Below are positions 14,843 through 22,989 of a DNA stretch of 35,568 nt, piece by piece. The translations under genes were made by a program, and so were the position numbers. This DNA comes from Caballeronia glebae (GTDB lineage: Bacteria > Pseudomonadota > Gammaproteobacteria > Burkholderiales > Burkholderiaceae): assembly GCF_001545035.1 (NCBI RefSeq), contig NZ_FCOJ02000070.1:1-35568 (forward strand). Direction: 5' to 3'. Each line of letters opens with the position of its first letter. Position 1 is the first letter of the stretch. The notes below the pieces were generated by a model. That model did no database searches, was not told the DNA's origin, and saw only the letters and a list, made by a program, of their open reading frames with translations.

Positions 14843-16267
14843 TCAGAGATAGTACCGGTGAAGGATGAGGCCCACCAGTTCGATGAACGTCACGAACGGA
14901 AACGCCAGGACGATCAAAACGCACAGCGCGCGAACGCGGCGAACGCCACGGCCTTGCACGGACAAACCACGGTTCGCGCGCGCGCCCGGCGCGGCCAGCG
15001 CGAGCGCCAGAAGCGGCGCGAGCGCAAGGAAATAGCGCCCCTGCACGCCCTCCACGACCGCGTTGCCCACCGGTGTCCACGTCAGATACAGTGAACCGAA
15101 GATCATCGCCGCGCTCGCTGCGAATGCCGCCACGGCCGCGCCACGGTCCGCCGCGCGCGGCTCCCGCTGCGCGTCGGCCGGCAGTGCGCACGCCAGGGCG
15201 AGGGCGGCGAACATCAGCATCGCAAGCGCGTAGTAGCCGTGCCTGAAGGAGGCGTCGAGCCAGCCGAGCACGCCCACGAAGCTCGCGAAATAGAAGCCGC
15301 CGTAGGCCTTGAGCGTGGCGATGGCGAGGTGAAAGATCTGCAGCGGAGCATGTGACAGATAGCCGAGCTGGCCACCGATCGAGCGTGGCGGCGCCACCGG
15401 CGCCCAGCCCGAGCGGCTGAAGGCGAGCGTGGCGAATGCGGCCGCCGCAGCGCTCGCGCAGAACCAGACGAGCCGTCGCACGGACGCATAGCGCGCCGCC
15501 TCGATGCGCAGGCCCGGCGCGAACATCATCACCAGCAGACCGGCATACGGCGGCCGCGCCGATACCGCGACGACACAGGCGAGCGCCATCAGGACGAGCG
15601 AGCGCGGCGACACCGGCACGCTCTCGTCGATCGAACGGTCGGTGAACGCAATCAGTAGAAAACAGAGCGGTACGACGGTCGTGTCCTGGCTCACCGACGA
15701 AAACAGCATGGCGGTGCATGGCAGCGTCGCGATGGCGAAGAGCGCGAGCGCGGTCCGTCTCGCGAGCGCGATTGCCCAGGCCGTTAGCGCGACGCTCACG
15801 AGCAGGCCGGCAGCGCACGCCGCGAGATAAGTCGCGCGCACGCTCGCGTTGAGCGCGCGGCCGAGGTCGATCGCCAGCGCCTGCGGCGCATACGCGTAGG
15901 CCGGATAGATGGCGGTATTGGGAAACTCGGCCGTGCGATTCTCGCCGCTCCAGCGGATCGAGCGGCCCCGCTCGTCCATCGACGTGGTGAGCTTCACTTC
16001 CGGATGATGCGCGATCGGGTCGAAGATGGCGGCGAAAGTGCTCGCGCCCTCATCGATCGGTCCGCCCGACGTGCCGCCGAAGTTTTTCGCGAGCCAGCCG
16101 CCCTGCGCGACCTGCGTGGCCCGAAAGAAGTGATTGGCTGCGTCCGGCGTCTGAAAAGGCGGCGTCGCGACGAGCAAAAAGCAACCGGCCGGCACCGCGT
16201 AGCAGAGATAGAGCAGCGCGAGCCGCCACGTGCGCAGCCGCGCCGGGAACGAAAGAAACCGGGTCAT
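14843..16267 (-). CDS. DUF2142 family polytopic membrane protein
   Basis: The protein of 474 residues has about eleven hydrophobic spans and the family start: one span (LALLYLCYAVPAGCFLLVATPPF) followed by QTPDAANHFFRATQVAQGGW with conserved Asp and His. Later loops carry LTTSMDERGRSIRWSGENRTAEFPNTAIYPAYAYAPQAL, as in DUF2142 (PF09913). The family sits in bacterial glycan loci, looks like GT-C enzymes and has no proven reaction that I can cite. ATG at 16267 is used. A GTG at 16288 would add seven residues. It is transcribed away from gtrB, with about 170 bases between the starts, and may form a functional unit with gtrBA as the periplasmic transferase or flippase partner. It is GC-rich like the core locus. 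Confidence 0.85.
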   Translation of the reverse strand: MTRFLSFPARLRTWRLALLYLCYAVPAGCFLLVATPPFQTPDAANHFFRATQVAQGGWLAKNFGGTSGGPIDEGASTFAAIFDPIAHHPEVKLTTSMDERGRSIRWSGENRTAEFPNTAIYPAYAYAPQALAIDLGRALNASVRATYLAACAAGLLVSVALTAWAIALARRTALALFAIATLPCTAMLFSSVSQDTTVVPLCFLLIAFTDRSIDESVPVSPRSLVLMALACVVAVSARPPYAGLLVMMFAPGLRIEAARYASVRRLVWFCASAAAAAFATLAFSRSGWAPVAPPRSIGGQLGYLSHAPLQIFHLAIATLKAYGGFYFASFVGVLGWLDASFRHGYYALAMLMFAALALACALPADAQREPRAADRGAAVAAFAASAAMIFGSLYLTWTPVGNAVVEGVQGRYFLALAPLLALALAAPGARANRGLSVQGRGVRRVRALCVLIVLAFPFVTFIELVGLILHRYYL

Positions 16268-16440
16268 GAGGTCAACCAGATGAGACACGGCCGGGCGTCA
16301 TGCCCGCGTGCGAGGGAGCGTATTTTACAAGACCGCGCCGCGCGCCTTCCGCACCTCGCGGTCCGATATACGAGATGCAATACAATAACGCCCACAGTGG
16401 CGCACATCGCCCGCTCATTCTTTAGCCGTCCAGCCACCCT

Positions 16441-17433
16441 ATGCTCCAACAGAACGTCTCTCCGAGAATCGCCGTAGTCGTTCCCTGCTACAACGAGGCC
16501 AGCACTATTGCGAAGGTCGTCGCCGATTTTCACGCGGTCCTGCCCGAAGCCGACATCGTCGCGTTCGACAACAACTCGAGCGACGGCACGGCCGATGCCG
16601 CCACCAGGGCCGGCGCTCGCGTGATCGCGGTGCCCTTGCAGGGCAAGGGCAATGTCGTACGCCGCATGTTCGCCGACGTCGACGCCGATGTCTATGTGAT
16701 GGTCGACGGCGACGCGACCTACGACGCGTCCGCCGCGCCGATGCTGATCGAGCGGCTCCTAAAGGACGGGCTCGACATGGTGGTCGGCTCGCGGCTCTCG
16801 GACGAACAGCTCGCATACCGGCTGGGTCATCGTTTCGGCAATGTGATGCTCACGCAATGCGCGGCCACCATCTTCGGGCGCACGTTCAAAGACATGCTGT
16901 CGGGTTATCGCGTGTTCTCGCGCCGCTATGCGAAGACCTTCCCGGCCCACTCGGCGGGATTCGAGATCGAAACCGAACTGGCCGTGCACGCGCTCGGCAT
17001 GCGCATGCCGGTGGCCGAGATCGAAACGCGCTACTACTCGCGCCCGGAAGGCTCGTCGAGCAAGCTCAACACCTATCGCGACGGCTTTCGCATTCTGATG
17101 ACGATTCTCAAGCTCTTCAAAAGCGAGAAACCGTTGCTGTTCTTCAGTTGCGCTTTCGCGATCTGTATGGCGCTCGCGATCGGGTTTGCGATTCCAGTCT
17201 TCGAGACCTTCGTGGAAACCGGCCTCGTGCCGCGCATCCCGACGGTCATTCTCTGCAGCGGCCTCACGCTGTTCGGCGCGATCCTGCTCGTGTGCGGAAT
17301 CGTGCTCGATACCGTCACACGCGGGCGCAACGAGACGAAAAGGCTCGCCTATCTGTCGATTCCGGCACCCTCCGCGGCTATGGCCACTCCGGCGCTCGCC
17401 GACGCGCTGCTGGTGCGCGACGGGCAGCGCTGA
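16441..17433 (+). CDS. GtrB-like polyprenyl-phosphate glycosyltransferase
   Basis: The protein has 330 residues. A GT2 domain of the dolichol-phosphate mannose synthase type starts IAVVVPCYNEASTIAKVV and carries FDNNSSDGT (42-50), the metal-binding DGDATY (89-94) and FKDMLSGYRVFSRRYAKTFP. The family amphipathic segment follows (ETRYYSRPEGSSSKLNTYRDGFRIL). Two membrane spans lie near 230-250 and 265-290. Such enzymes load one sugar onto undecaprenyl phosphate at the inner face of the membrane. The gene opposes the surrounding run and is followed after one base by gtrA, so the two form a small operon. The sugar cannot be told. ATG at 16441 gives a normal length, although no strong ribosome-binding site is seen. 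Confidence 0.9.
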   Translation: MLQQNVSPRIAVVVPCYNEASTIAKVVADFHAVLPEADIVAFDNNSSDGTADAATRAGARVIAVPLQGKGNVVRRMFADVDADVYVMVDGDATYDASAAPMLIERLLKDGLDMVVGSRLSDEQLAYRLGHRFGNVMLTQCAATIFGRTFKDMLSGYRVFSRRYAKTFPAHSAGFEIETELAVHALGMRMPVAEIETRYYSRPEGSSSKLNTYRDGFRILMTILKLFKSEKPLLFFSCAFAICMALAIGFAIPVFETFVETGLVPRIPTVILCSGLTLFGAILLVCGIVLDTVTRGRNETKRLAYLSIPAPSAAMATPALADALLVRDGQR

Positions 17434-17434
17434 C

Positions 17435-17827
17435 ATGTCGCGCCAGTTCCTGCGTTTCGTCATCGCGGGCGTCATCGGTTTCGTGGTCGATGCCGGCGCG
17501 CTGTATCTCGCGATGAAAGCCGGCGCCGGCCCGTATGTGGGCCGCGTCATCTCGTTTCTGCTGGCCGTTTTCGCGACGTGGCAGATCAATCGCCGCTACA
17601 CCTTCGATCGCCAGACGGACCGCTCCATCTGGCGCGAATGGCATGAATACCTGCTTGCGATGGCGTTCGGCGGTGTATGCAACTACGCGGCCTATGTCGT
17701 CGCCATCCATATGCTGCCGGACGCGTCGTGGACGCCGCTCGCCGCGGTCGCTGTCGGCTCGATTGCCGGAATGGGCGTCAACTTTCTCTCGGCCAAGCTG
17801 TGGGTCTTTCGCGGCGCGCGCCGCTGA
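17435..17827 (+). CDS. GtrA family four-span membrane protein
   Basis: The protein has 130 residues and starts from ATG one base after the stop of gtrB. It has four hydrophobic spans with the family marks FVIAGVIGFVVDAGALYLAM, SFLLAVFATWQINRRYTFDR, YLLAMAFGGVCNYAAYVV and VGSIAGMGVNFLSAKLWVFRG. GtrA proteins (PF04138) are thought to move GtrB-made polyprenyl-phosphate sugars across the inner membrane so that a third membrane enzyme can add them to O-antigen or another envelope glycan. It is unlike the broken GtrA copy at 1736 in detail, so that copy is probably not a recent duplicate. Confidence 0.9.
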   Translation: MSRQFLRFVIAGVIGFVVDAGALYLAMKAGAGPYVGRVISFLLAVFATWQINRRYTFDRQTDRSIWREWHEYLLAMAFGGVCNYAAYVVAIHMLPDASWTPLAAVAVGSIAGMGVNFLSAKLWVFRGARR

Positions 17828-17854
17828 ACCGCTGAACGCGCCGCGCTCCGGCGC

Positions 17855-20800
17855 TCAACGCGCAGCTTCGATCGCGGTGGTCGCGCGCTTCCTGACGACG
17901 TCTTCGAGCAGCGCGTGCAGCTCGCGCGCCTGATCGTCGAACACACGGATTGTGGATGCGTACGGGTTCCGGTACCCGTCGAGCTTCTGCGGATCGGCGA
18001 GCAGCCGGCCGATCGCCACGGCGAGTTGCGTGCCGTCGTCGTCGAGCGGAATCACGTCGCCGTTTTCACCGTCCACGATATCTTCGATCACGCCGCCCGC
18101 ATCGGTGGCGACGACCCATACATCGCGAATCAGCGCCTCGCGCACGGAAAGTCCGAAGCTTTCTTTCCATTGCGTCGGGAACAGCAGCACGTCGATCTCC
18201 TGGAAGAACGTGTCGATGGTCTGCTGCGTGTACGCCGGCACGACTTCGAGACGTCCCGGTACGGACCACACGCCCGCGTCGATGGTGCGCAAGCCGAGGT
18301 TCAGGCCGTTGTCGACGACGCGCAACTCATAGTTGTCGAATGGCAGGCTATTGAGCGCCTTGCGGATGAGATGCGAACCCTTGATCGGCGTTTCGCCGCT
18401 GACATAACCGAAACGCAGCGGCCGCTCGCGTAGCGCGGCGCGCGGCAAGCGCGGCGCTGGCGGGCGGATGCCGTTCTTGTTGACGACGACCTTCGCGGCA
18501 TCGAAGCCGTTTTCGATGTAGAGATCGCGGAAGAACGCGCTGGGCGCAAGCAGCCTGTCGGCCGACGCGAGAATTTCGTGCAGCCGGAATTGGCGGTATG
18601 AGTTGAGCGTCGGATTACTTACGCAGCTCGCGCAGACGTTCAGGTCGATCTTGCGCTGATGGCAATAGCGATGCTCGCCCGTCACCATGAACTGACGGCC
18701 GCAAATCCACCACGCGTCGTGCAGCGTCACGACGAACGGAATGCCCTCCTGCTCGCAGATCTCGGCGATCTGCGCGCCGATACCTTGCAGGCTATGCAGA
18801 TGCACGACGTCCGGGCGCAACGCCCGAAGCACGTCCGTGAACGGTCCGATGACGTGAGGATTCTCGAACTCGAACGCCGGATCGCGCTCTCCCGGCAGGC
18901 CGAGCGCGAACACGCCGCCTGTCGAGGATTCGTAGCGCACCAGATGGTACGGCTCGACTTCGCTGACCGGCAGCGACGTGAACATGAAATAGTCGCTCTC
19001 GCCGGCAACGCTCATGCGGCGCGCCATTTCCTCGGCGATGATGGTCGCGCCGCCAAAGCTGCGCGGCTCGTAGTAGATGTTGACGCCAAGCACGCGCAGG
19101 CCGCTGCGCTCGCGCCTGAACGGCGCCACGACGGCGGCGAGCTGGCGCGTGCCGATCGCGTGAGGCGAGTAGTCGCGCATCACCGACCGGTACGCGCGCG
19201 CCGCCATGTCCGCGCGAAGTCCCGCATCGTCGACGAGTTGCAGGAGCATGTGTTCCCAGTCGGCGTCGGTCGCGGCGAGGAGCGCCGAGGCGCCCGAGAC
19301 GATCGCGCTGCGAAACGCTGCGGCCGGTGAGCACACCGAAGGAAGGCGCAACACTGACGCTTCAAGATACTTGATGTTCGACTTCGCGTCGTTGAACACG
19401 CTTTCTTCCAGCGGCGCGATGCTGATGTCGCATTCGGCGAGGCGGCCCAGATAAGTCGGGTAGTTCGACCCGGGCTGACGCTCGATCTGCGAGGCGACTT
19501 CGGCGAAATCCGCCGGCAGGTTCAACTCGCCGATCACACGCAGACGCACGTGCGGTCGGGCGCGCAGTACACGCTTTATGGCCGGCGCGGCGACGCGGAA
19601 GTCGCTGTCGTGCGTCTTCGTGCCGGAGCCATAGACGATGCGCACCGTCGCGCGTTCGCGCTGCTTCGCCTGCAGATTCAGGCCTGCGGCGACCCGCATG
19701 GTTTCCCGGTCGAGCGCGTTCTCGACGACGTCGACATGCTTCACGCCGATATCGCGCATCGCGTCGGCGAGACCGCTCGTTGATGCAATGGCACGGTCGC
19801 ACGCCAGCAGCGCGGCGCGGTAGAGATCGACACCGGCGAGCAGCTCACGCTGCAGCTTCTGCGACAGCTCGTCGAGATTGGTGTTGAGCGAGTACTTCGA
19901 CTTGTCGAAGATGAGGTCGTCGACTTCCCACAACGTGACGATGCCGAGCGCCTTCGCCTCCTCGATCACATCGAGGGTTTCAGGAAATCCAGGCACGCGG
20001 TAGAAGATCGCCACGGAATGCGTCGGCAGCGCGCGGCGGACCTGCGCGCGCTCTTTCCACGACAGGACCGTGCAATCGATGCCGAGCTCCGCGAACATCT
20101 GCGCCTTCTGCGTAACCCGATACTTCATGCATTGCCGGATGCTCGTTTCCGCCACGATGAGCACGCGCAATGCGAGTTGATCGAGCGCGGGCACGGCACG
20201 CGGCAGCACGAGTTTCGGCGTGCGCGCCGGCGCGAGGCCGCCATGCACGAGTCCCCGCAAACCGCGATGGCGCACCGCGAAAACGGCCTTGCGCGCGGTG
20301 ACGACGGCGCCGTCGGCACGCACCGATGTTCGCACGACGGCGGACAACTGACGCGCGCGCGCTACAAGGCGTTGCAGCCCGACGGTTCTGCCCGCCGCGT
20401 GGCGAAGCGGCGTCGTGACACGCCATGAGGTCGACGCTCTCAGATCGGCGAGTTCCTTTTCCGCGTGATCGGCACGCTGGTTGGCCTCGTCGATCAGGCT
20501 GCGCTGCCAGTCGTCGGCGCCGAGCAGCAGATCGAACTGCGCCTCATGCTCCTGCACGCGCGATTCGGCCGCGCGCAGGCTTTCTCCCAAGGCCTCGGCG
20601 CGCTCACGCTCGACGTTCAGCGCCACGCTCTGCGTCTCGAGCGCCTTGCGCGCGGCCATGAGCGACTCGCTCGCCGTGATCGCGGCGCCCAGGCGCGCGT
20701 AGCGCATGCGCACGTCCCGCAGCGATGCCTCCGGCAGGTCGGTGAGCGCGCGCAGCGGCGACTGCGGACCCGCGACGACCACGCCCAGCCCGCCGGCATG

Positions 20801-21343
20801 AGGAAACACCAGCGACGGATAGCGCGCCGACGACACCGCATCGGCGCGCACGAGCACGACTGCGCGTGCCGACAGCTTCGGCAACCACGGGTCCAGCGGA
20901 GCGCTCCCGCCCGGCTCGGCCAGCGCAATCAGCACGTCGATTGACGCATCGGGAATCTTTTCGAAAGCGGCTTGCGCGCCGGACGCCCGGACGATGCGCG
21001 AGAACGCCGCGAAACGGCGCGCCTGGCCGGCTTCGAAATCGGCTGTCGCAGCGCTCGCGTGCGCGTTTTCGGCTGTGAACGCGACACATTGTGTATCGAG
21101 CGCAAGTTGCGTCACCGCCTGACACGTCGTCGAAAAGAGGAAGCCGTCCGTCGCGTCCGCTTCCACAATCGAAGACGGGCGCAGCGCGTCGACAAGCCAG
21201 AAGGCGAACGGCGCATGCTCGAGCCAGGGCGACGGCACGATGTGCTCGGGCCACCAGAAGGAGGCCGGCGCGAATACCTGTTCGACCGGCGCCGGCGTCA
21301 GATCGGTGGGGAGAGAGTCGTGCGATGTCATCGTCATCGTCAT
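17855..21343 (-). CDS. Giant protein with methyltransferase-like N-terminus, coiled coil and two GT-B/GT4 domains
   Basis: The protein has 1162 residues. Residues 1-215 look like a divergent Rossmann or methyltransferase domain without a clear glycine-rich SAM loop. Residues 215-303 are charged and helical (coiled coil), ending in STSWRVTTPLR (304-314). Residues about 391-745 form a GT-B domain (RVLIVAETSIRQCMKYRV...FYRVPG...WEVDDLIFD...RIVYGSGTKTHDSDF...YLEASVLRLPSVCS). Residues about 748-1150 form a second, classic GT4 domain (VNIYYEPRSFGGATIIAEEMARRM...VVTLHDAWWICG...FPTQWKESFGLSVREALIRDVWVVATDAGGVIEDIVDGENGDV). The start MTMTMTSHD comes from a repeated ATGACG and lacks a strong ribosome-binding site, so any of three ATGs could serve. 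It lies directly after wzt and probably builds much of the polymer backbone at the cytoplasmic membrane. Confidence 0.88.
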   Translation of the reverse strand: MTMTMTSHDSLPTDLTPAPVEQVFAPASFWWPEHIVPSPWLEHAPFAFWLVDALRPSSIVEADATDGFLFSTTCQAVTQLALDTQCVAFTAENAHASAATADFEAGQARRFAAFSRIVRASGAQAAFEKIPDASIDVLIALAEPGGSAPLDPWLPKLSARAVVLVRADAVSSARYPSLVFPHAGGLGVVVAGPQSPLRALTDLPEASLRDVRMRYARLGAAITASESLMAARKALETQSVALNVERERAEALGESLRAAESRVQEHEAQFDLLLGADDWQRSLIDEANQRADHAEKELADLRASTSWRVTTPLRHAAGRTVGLQRLVARARQLSAVVRTSVRADGAVVTARKAVFAVRHRGLRGLVHGGLAPARTPKLVLPRAVPALDQLALRVLIVAETSIRQCMKYRVTQKAQMFAELGIDCTVLSWKERAQVRRALPTHSVAIFYRVPGFPETLDVIEEAKALGIVTLWEVDDLIFDKSKYSLNTNLDELSQKLQRELLAGVDLYRAALLACDRAIASTSGLADAMRDIGVKHVDVVENALDRETMRVAAGLNLQAKQRERATVRIVYGSGTKTHDSDFRVAAPAIKRVLRARPHVRLRVIGELNLPADFAEVASQIERQPGSNYPTYLGRLAECDISIAPLEESVFNDAKSNIKYLEASVLRLPSVCSPAAAFRSAIVSGASALLAATDADWEHMLLQLVDDAGLRADMAARAYRSVMRDYSPHAIGTRQLAAVVAPFRRERSGLRVLGVNIYYEPRSFGGATIIAEEMARRMSVAGESDYFMFTSLPVSEVEPYHLVRYESSTGGVFALGLPGERDPAFEFENPHVIGPFTDVLRALRPDVVHLHSLQGIGAQIAEICEQEGIPFVVTLHDAWWICGRQFMVTGEHRYCHQRKIDLNVCASCVSNPTLNSYRQFRLHEILASADRLLAPSAFFRDLYIENGFDAAKVVVNKNGIRPPAPRLPRAALRERPLRFGYVSGETPIKGSHLIRKALNSLPFDNYELRVVDNGLNLGLRTIDAGVWSVPGRLEVVPAYTQQTIDTFFQEIDVLLFPTQWKESFGLSVREALIRDVWVVATDAGGVIEDIVDGENGDVIPLDDDGTQLAVAIGRLLADPQKLDGYRNPYASTIRVFDDQARELHALLEDVVRKRATTAIEAAR

Positions 21344-21382
21344 CGTCTGTAGGATTTGGAAACGGAAGCCCGGCAGCGACGC

Positions 21383-22135
21383 TCAGACGCCGAAATGCGC
21401 CTCATAAGCGGAAACGACCTCTTCAGTCGGTCCGAAGGCCCGCACGCGGCCGTGATCCATCCACAACACCTTGTTGCACACGCGCCGGATTTCGGGGTTC
21501 GAGTGCATCGCCAGCACAACGATCTCGGAGCGGCTGTGTAGGTCGGCGAGACGTTCCTGCGCCTTGTGCATGAACGAGGCATCGCCCACGCCCATCACTT
21601 CGTCGAGCAGCAGTATTTCCGCATCGACCGCGGTCGATACGGCGAATGCGAGACGCACGCGCATGCCGCTCGAGTAGGTGCGGATCGGCAAGTCCAGGTA
21701 GTCGCCCAGTTCGCAGAAATCGGCGATCTCCTGTTGCTTGGCCTTGATCTCGTCGTCGGTCATGCCGAGCAGCAGGCCGCGCAGACGGATGTTTTGCAGG
21801 CCGCTGGAGTTGTCGTCCATGCCCAAGCTGATGTCGAGCAGCGGAACGACCTTGCCTTCGCGCTCGATGCTGCCAGCGGTGGGCGCGTAGATTCCTGCCA
21901 TCATGCGTAACAGCGTGGACTTGCCCGCGCCGTTGTGTCCGATCAGGCCGACGCGATCGCCGCTCTCCAGATGCACGTCTATGTTGTCGATCGCACGCAC
22001 AACGACCACGCCGTCGTTGCCTTCCGCGATCTCGTTGCGGCGCCCCATGCGCATCACTTTTTTCTTCAGCGACCGTCCGGAGATGTCGTAGATCGGAAGA
22101 TCGAGCGTTGCGTTCTTTAGTTTGATATAAGCCAT
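21383..22135 (-). CDS. wzt: Polysaccharide ABC exporter ATP-binding protein, short Wzt
   Basis: The protein has 250 residues. Walker A is GHNGAGKS (66-73), the signature is YSSGM (154-158), Walker B is ILLLDE (174-179) and the switch His is at 211. The sequence follows the Wzt/TagH group, including GLQNIRLRG and LLLDEVMGVGD. The protein ends about 40 residues after the H-loop, so the C-terminal carbohydrate-binding domain of long Wzt proteins is absent. In systems with short Wzt the exporter does not need to recognise a chain-end cap. It is encoded 10 bases after wzm and works with it as the ATPase that drives export of the lipid-linked polymer across the inner membrane. Confidence 0.93.
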   Translation of the reverse strand: MAYIKLKNATLDLPIYDISGRSLKKKVMRMGRRNEIAEGNDGVVVVRAIDNIDVHLESGDRVGLIGHNGAGKSTLLRMMAGIYAPTAGSIEREGKVVPLLDISLGMDDNSSGLQNIRLRGLLLGMTDDEIKAKQQEIADFCELGDYLDLPIRTYSSGMRVRLAFAVSTAVDAEILLLDEVMGVGDASFMHKAQERLADLHSRSEIVVLAMHSNPEIRRVCNKVLWMDHGRVRAFGPTEEVVSAYEAHFGV

Positions 22136-22145
22136 GAGTTCGTGA

Positions 22146-22928
22146 TCAGACCCAATATGGAATTCGCTTCAGATAGCGGCCGGTCAGCGTCAGCGCGAAG
22201 ATCAGCCCGAGCACCGCCATGCCCGCCGTCACGCCCCAGGTCAAGAGGCTCGGCACGGAGCCGGTCAACGGTCCACGCACGAGCTCGACGAGATAGGCGA
22301 GCGGATTGAACTCGACGATGAACTCGTAGCGGTTCAGCGCATTCGGCCGGTACATGATCGGCGTCACATAGAAAGCGATCTGCAACAGTGCGGTGATGAT
22401 TTGCGGAAGGTCGCGGAAACGCGCGGACAGCAGTCCCGCGAGCATGGCGAGCCAGAAAGCGTTGAGAATGTAGATGACCATCGCCGGGATGAACAGCCAC
22501 AGCGTCGCCCAGTTGCTTACGCCGAACACAAAGAACAGCAGCAGCACGATCAGGAAGTTGTGCGCGAGCACGATCAGGTTTCGCCACACGACCATCAGGA
22601 TGAAAATCATCTTGGACGTCGCGGCCTGACGGATGTAGGTCGCGCTGTTGATGTAGGCGACGCTGCCTTCCTGCACCGTTTGCGCGAAGAAATTCCACAT
22701 CACGAGACTGACAGCCAGAAACGGCAGGTAATCGCGCATCGTTTGCCCGAAGAGCGTGCCGTAGACGACGCCGATTGCGCCGATGACCACGCCCATGCTG
22801 ATCGTCAGCCAGAACGGGCCGACGCGGGAACGCGCGTAACGCTGGCGGATCTCCAGCCAGCCGAGCAGCATCCATAAACGCCACGAGGTAATACTTTTGG
22901 CAAAGTCGCCAAGCGCATGACTGATCAT
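22146..22928 (-). CDS. wzm: Polysaccharide ABC exporter permease Wzm
   Basis: The protein has 260 residues of the ABC-2 membrane family. The N-terminus carries WLEIRQRYARSRVGPFWLTISMG, the usual cytoplasmic lead into span 1. Six hydrophobic spans follow, and the C-terminus has PLAYLVELVRGPLTG before the last span, as in O-antigen and teichoic acid exporters. It forms the channel through which the ATPase encoded next door moves undecaprenyl-linked glycan. The 61-base gap before it on the minus strand, after the GT2 gene, is A/T-rich and could hold an internal promoter, but I see no clear pair of boxes. No strong ribosome-binding site precedes the ATG at 22928. Confidence 0.93.
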   Translation of the reverse strand: MISHALGDFAKSITSWRLWMLLGWLEIRQRYARSRVGPFWLTISMGVVIGAIGVVYGTLFGQTMRDYLPFLAVSLVMWNFFAQTVQEGSVAYINSATYIRQAATSKMIFILMVVWRNLIVLAHNFLIVLLLFFVFGVSNWATLWLFIPAMVIYILNAFWLAMLAGLLSARFRDLPQIITALLQIAFYVTPIMYRPNALNRYEFIVEFNPLAYLVELVRGPLTGSVPSLLTWGVTAGMAVLGLIFALTLTGRYLKRIPYWV

Positions 22929-22989
22929 AATTACAGGTCGAAATCGTGTAACAGGGATGAGATGGAAAGTGTACTGGCGAAAATCGATA

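Noticed and set aside
16289..16440. Promoters for gtrB and the DUF2142 gene
   Set aside because: TACAAT at 16381 and a minus-strand TAAAAT are present, but neither has a credible -35 box at the right distance, so no promoter is called.
17828..17854. Terminator between convergent gtrA and the giant glycosyltransferase gene
   Set aside because: Only 27 bases, with a short CCGCTGAA repeat and no clear stem plus U-run.
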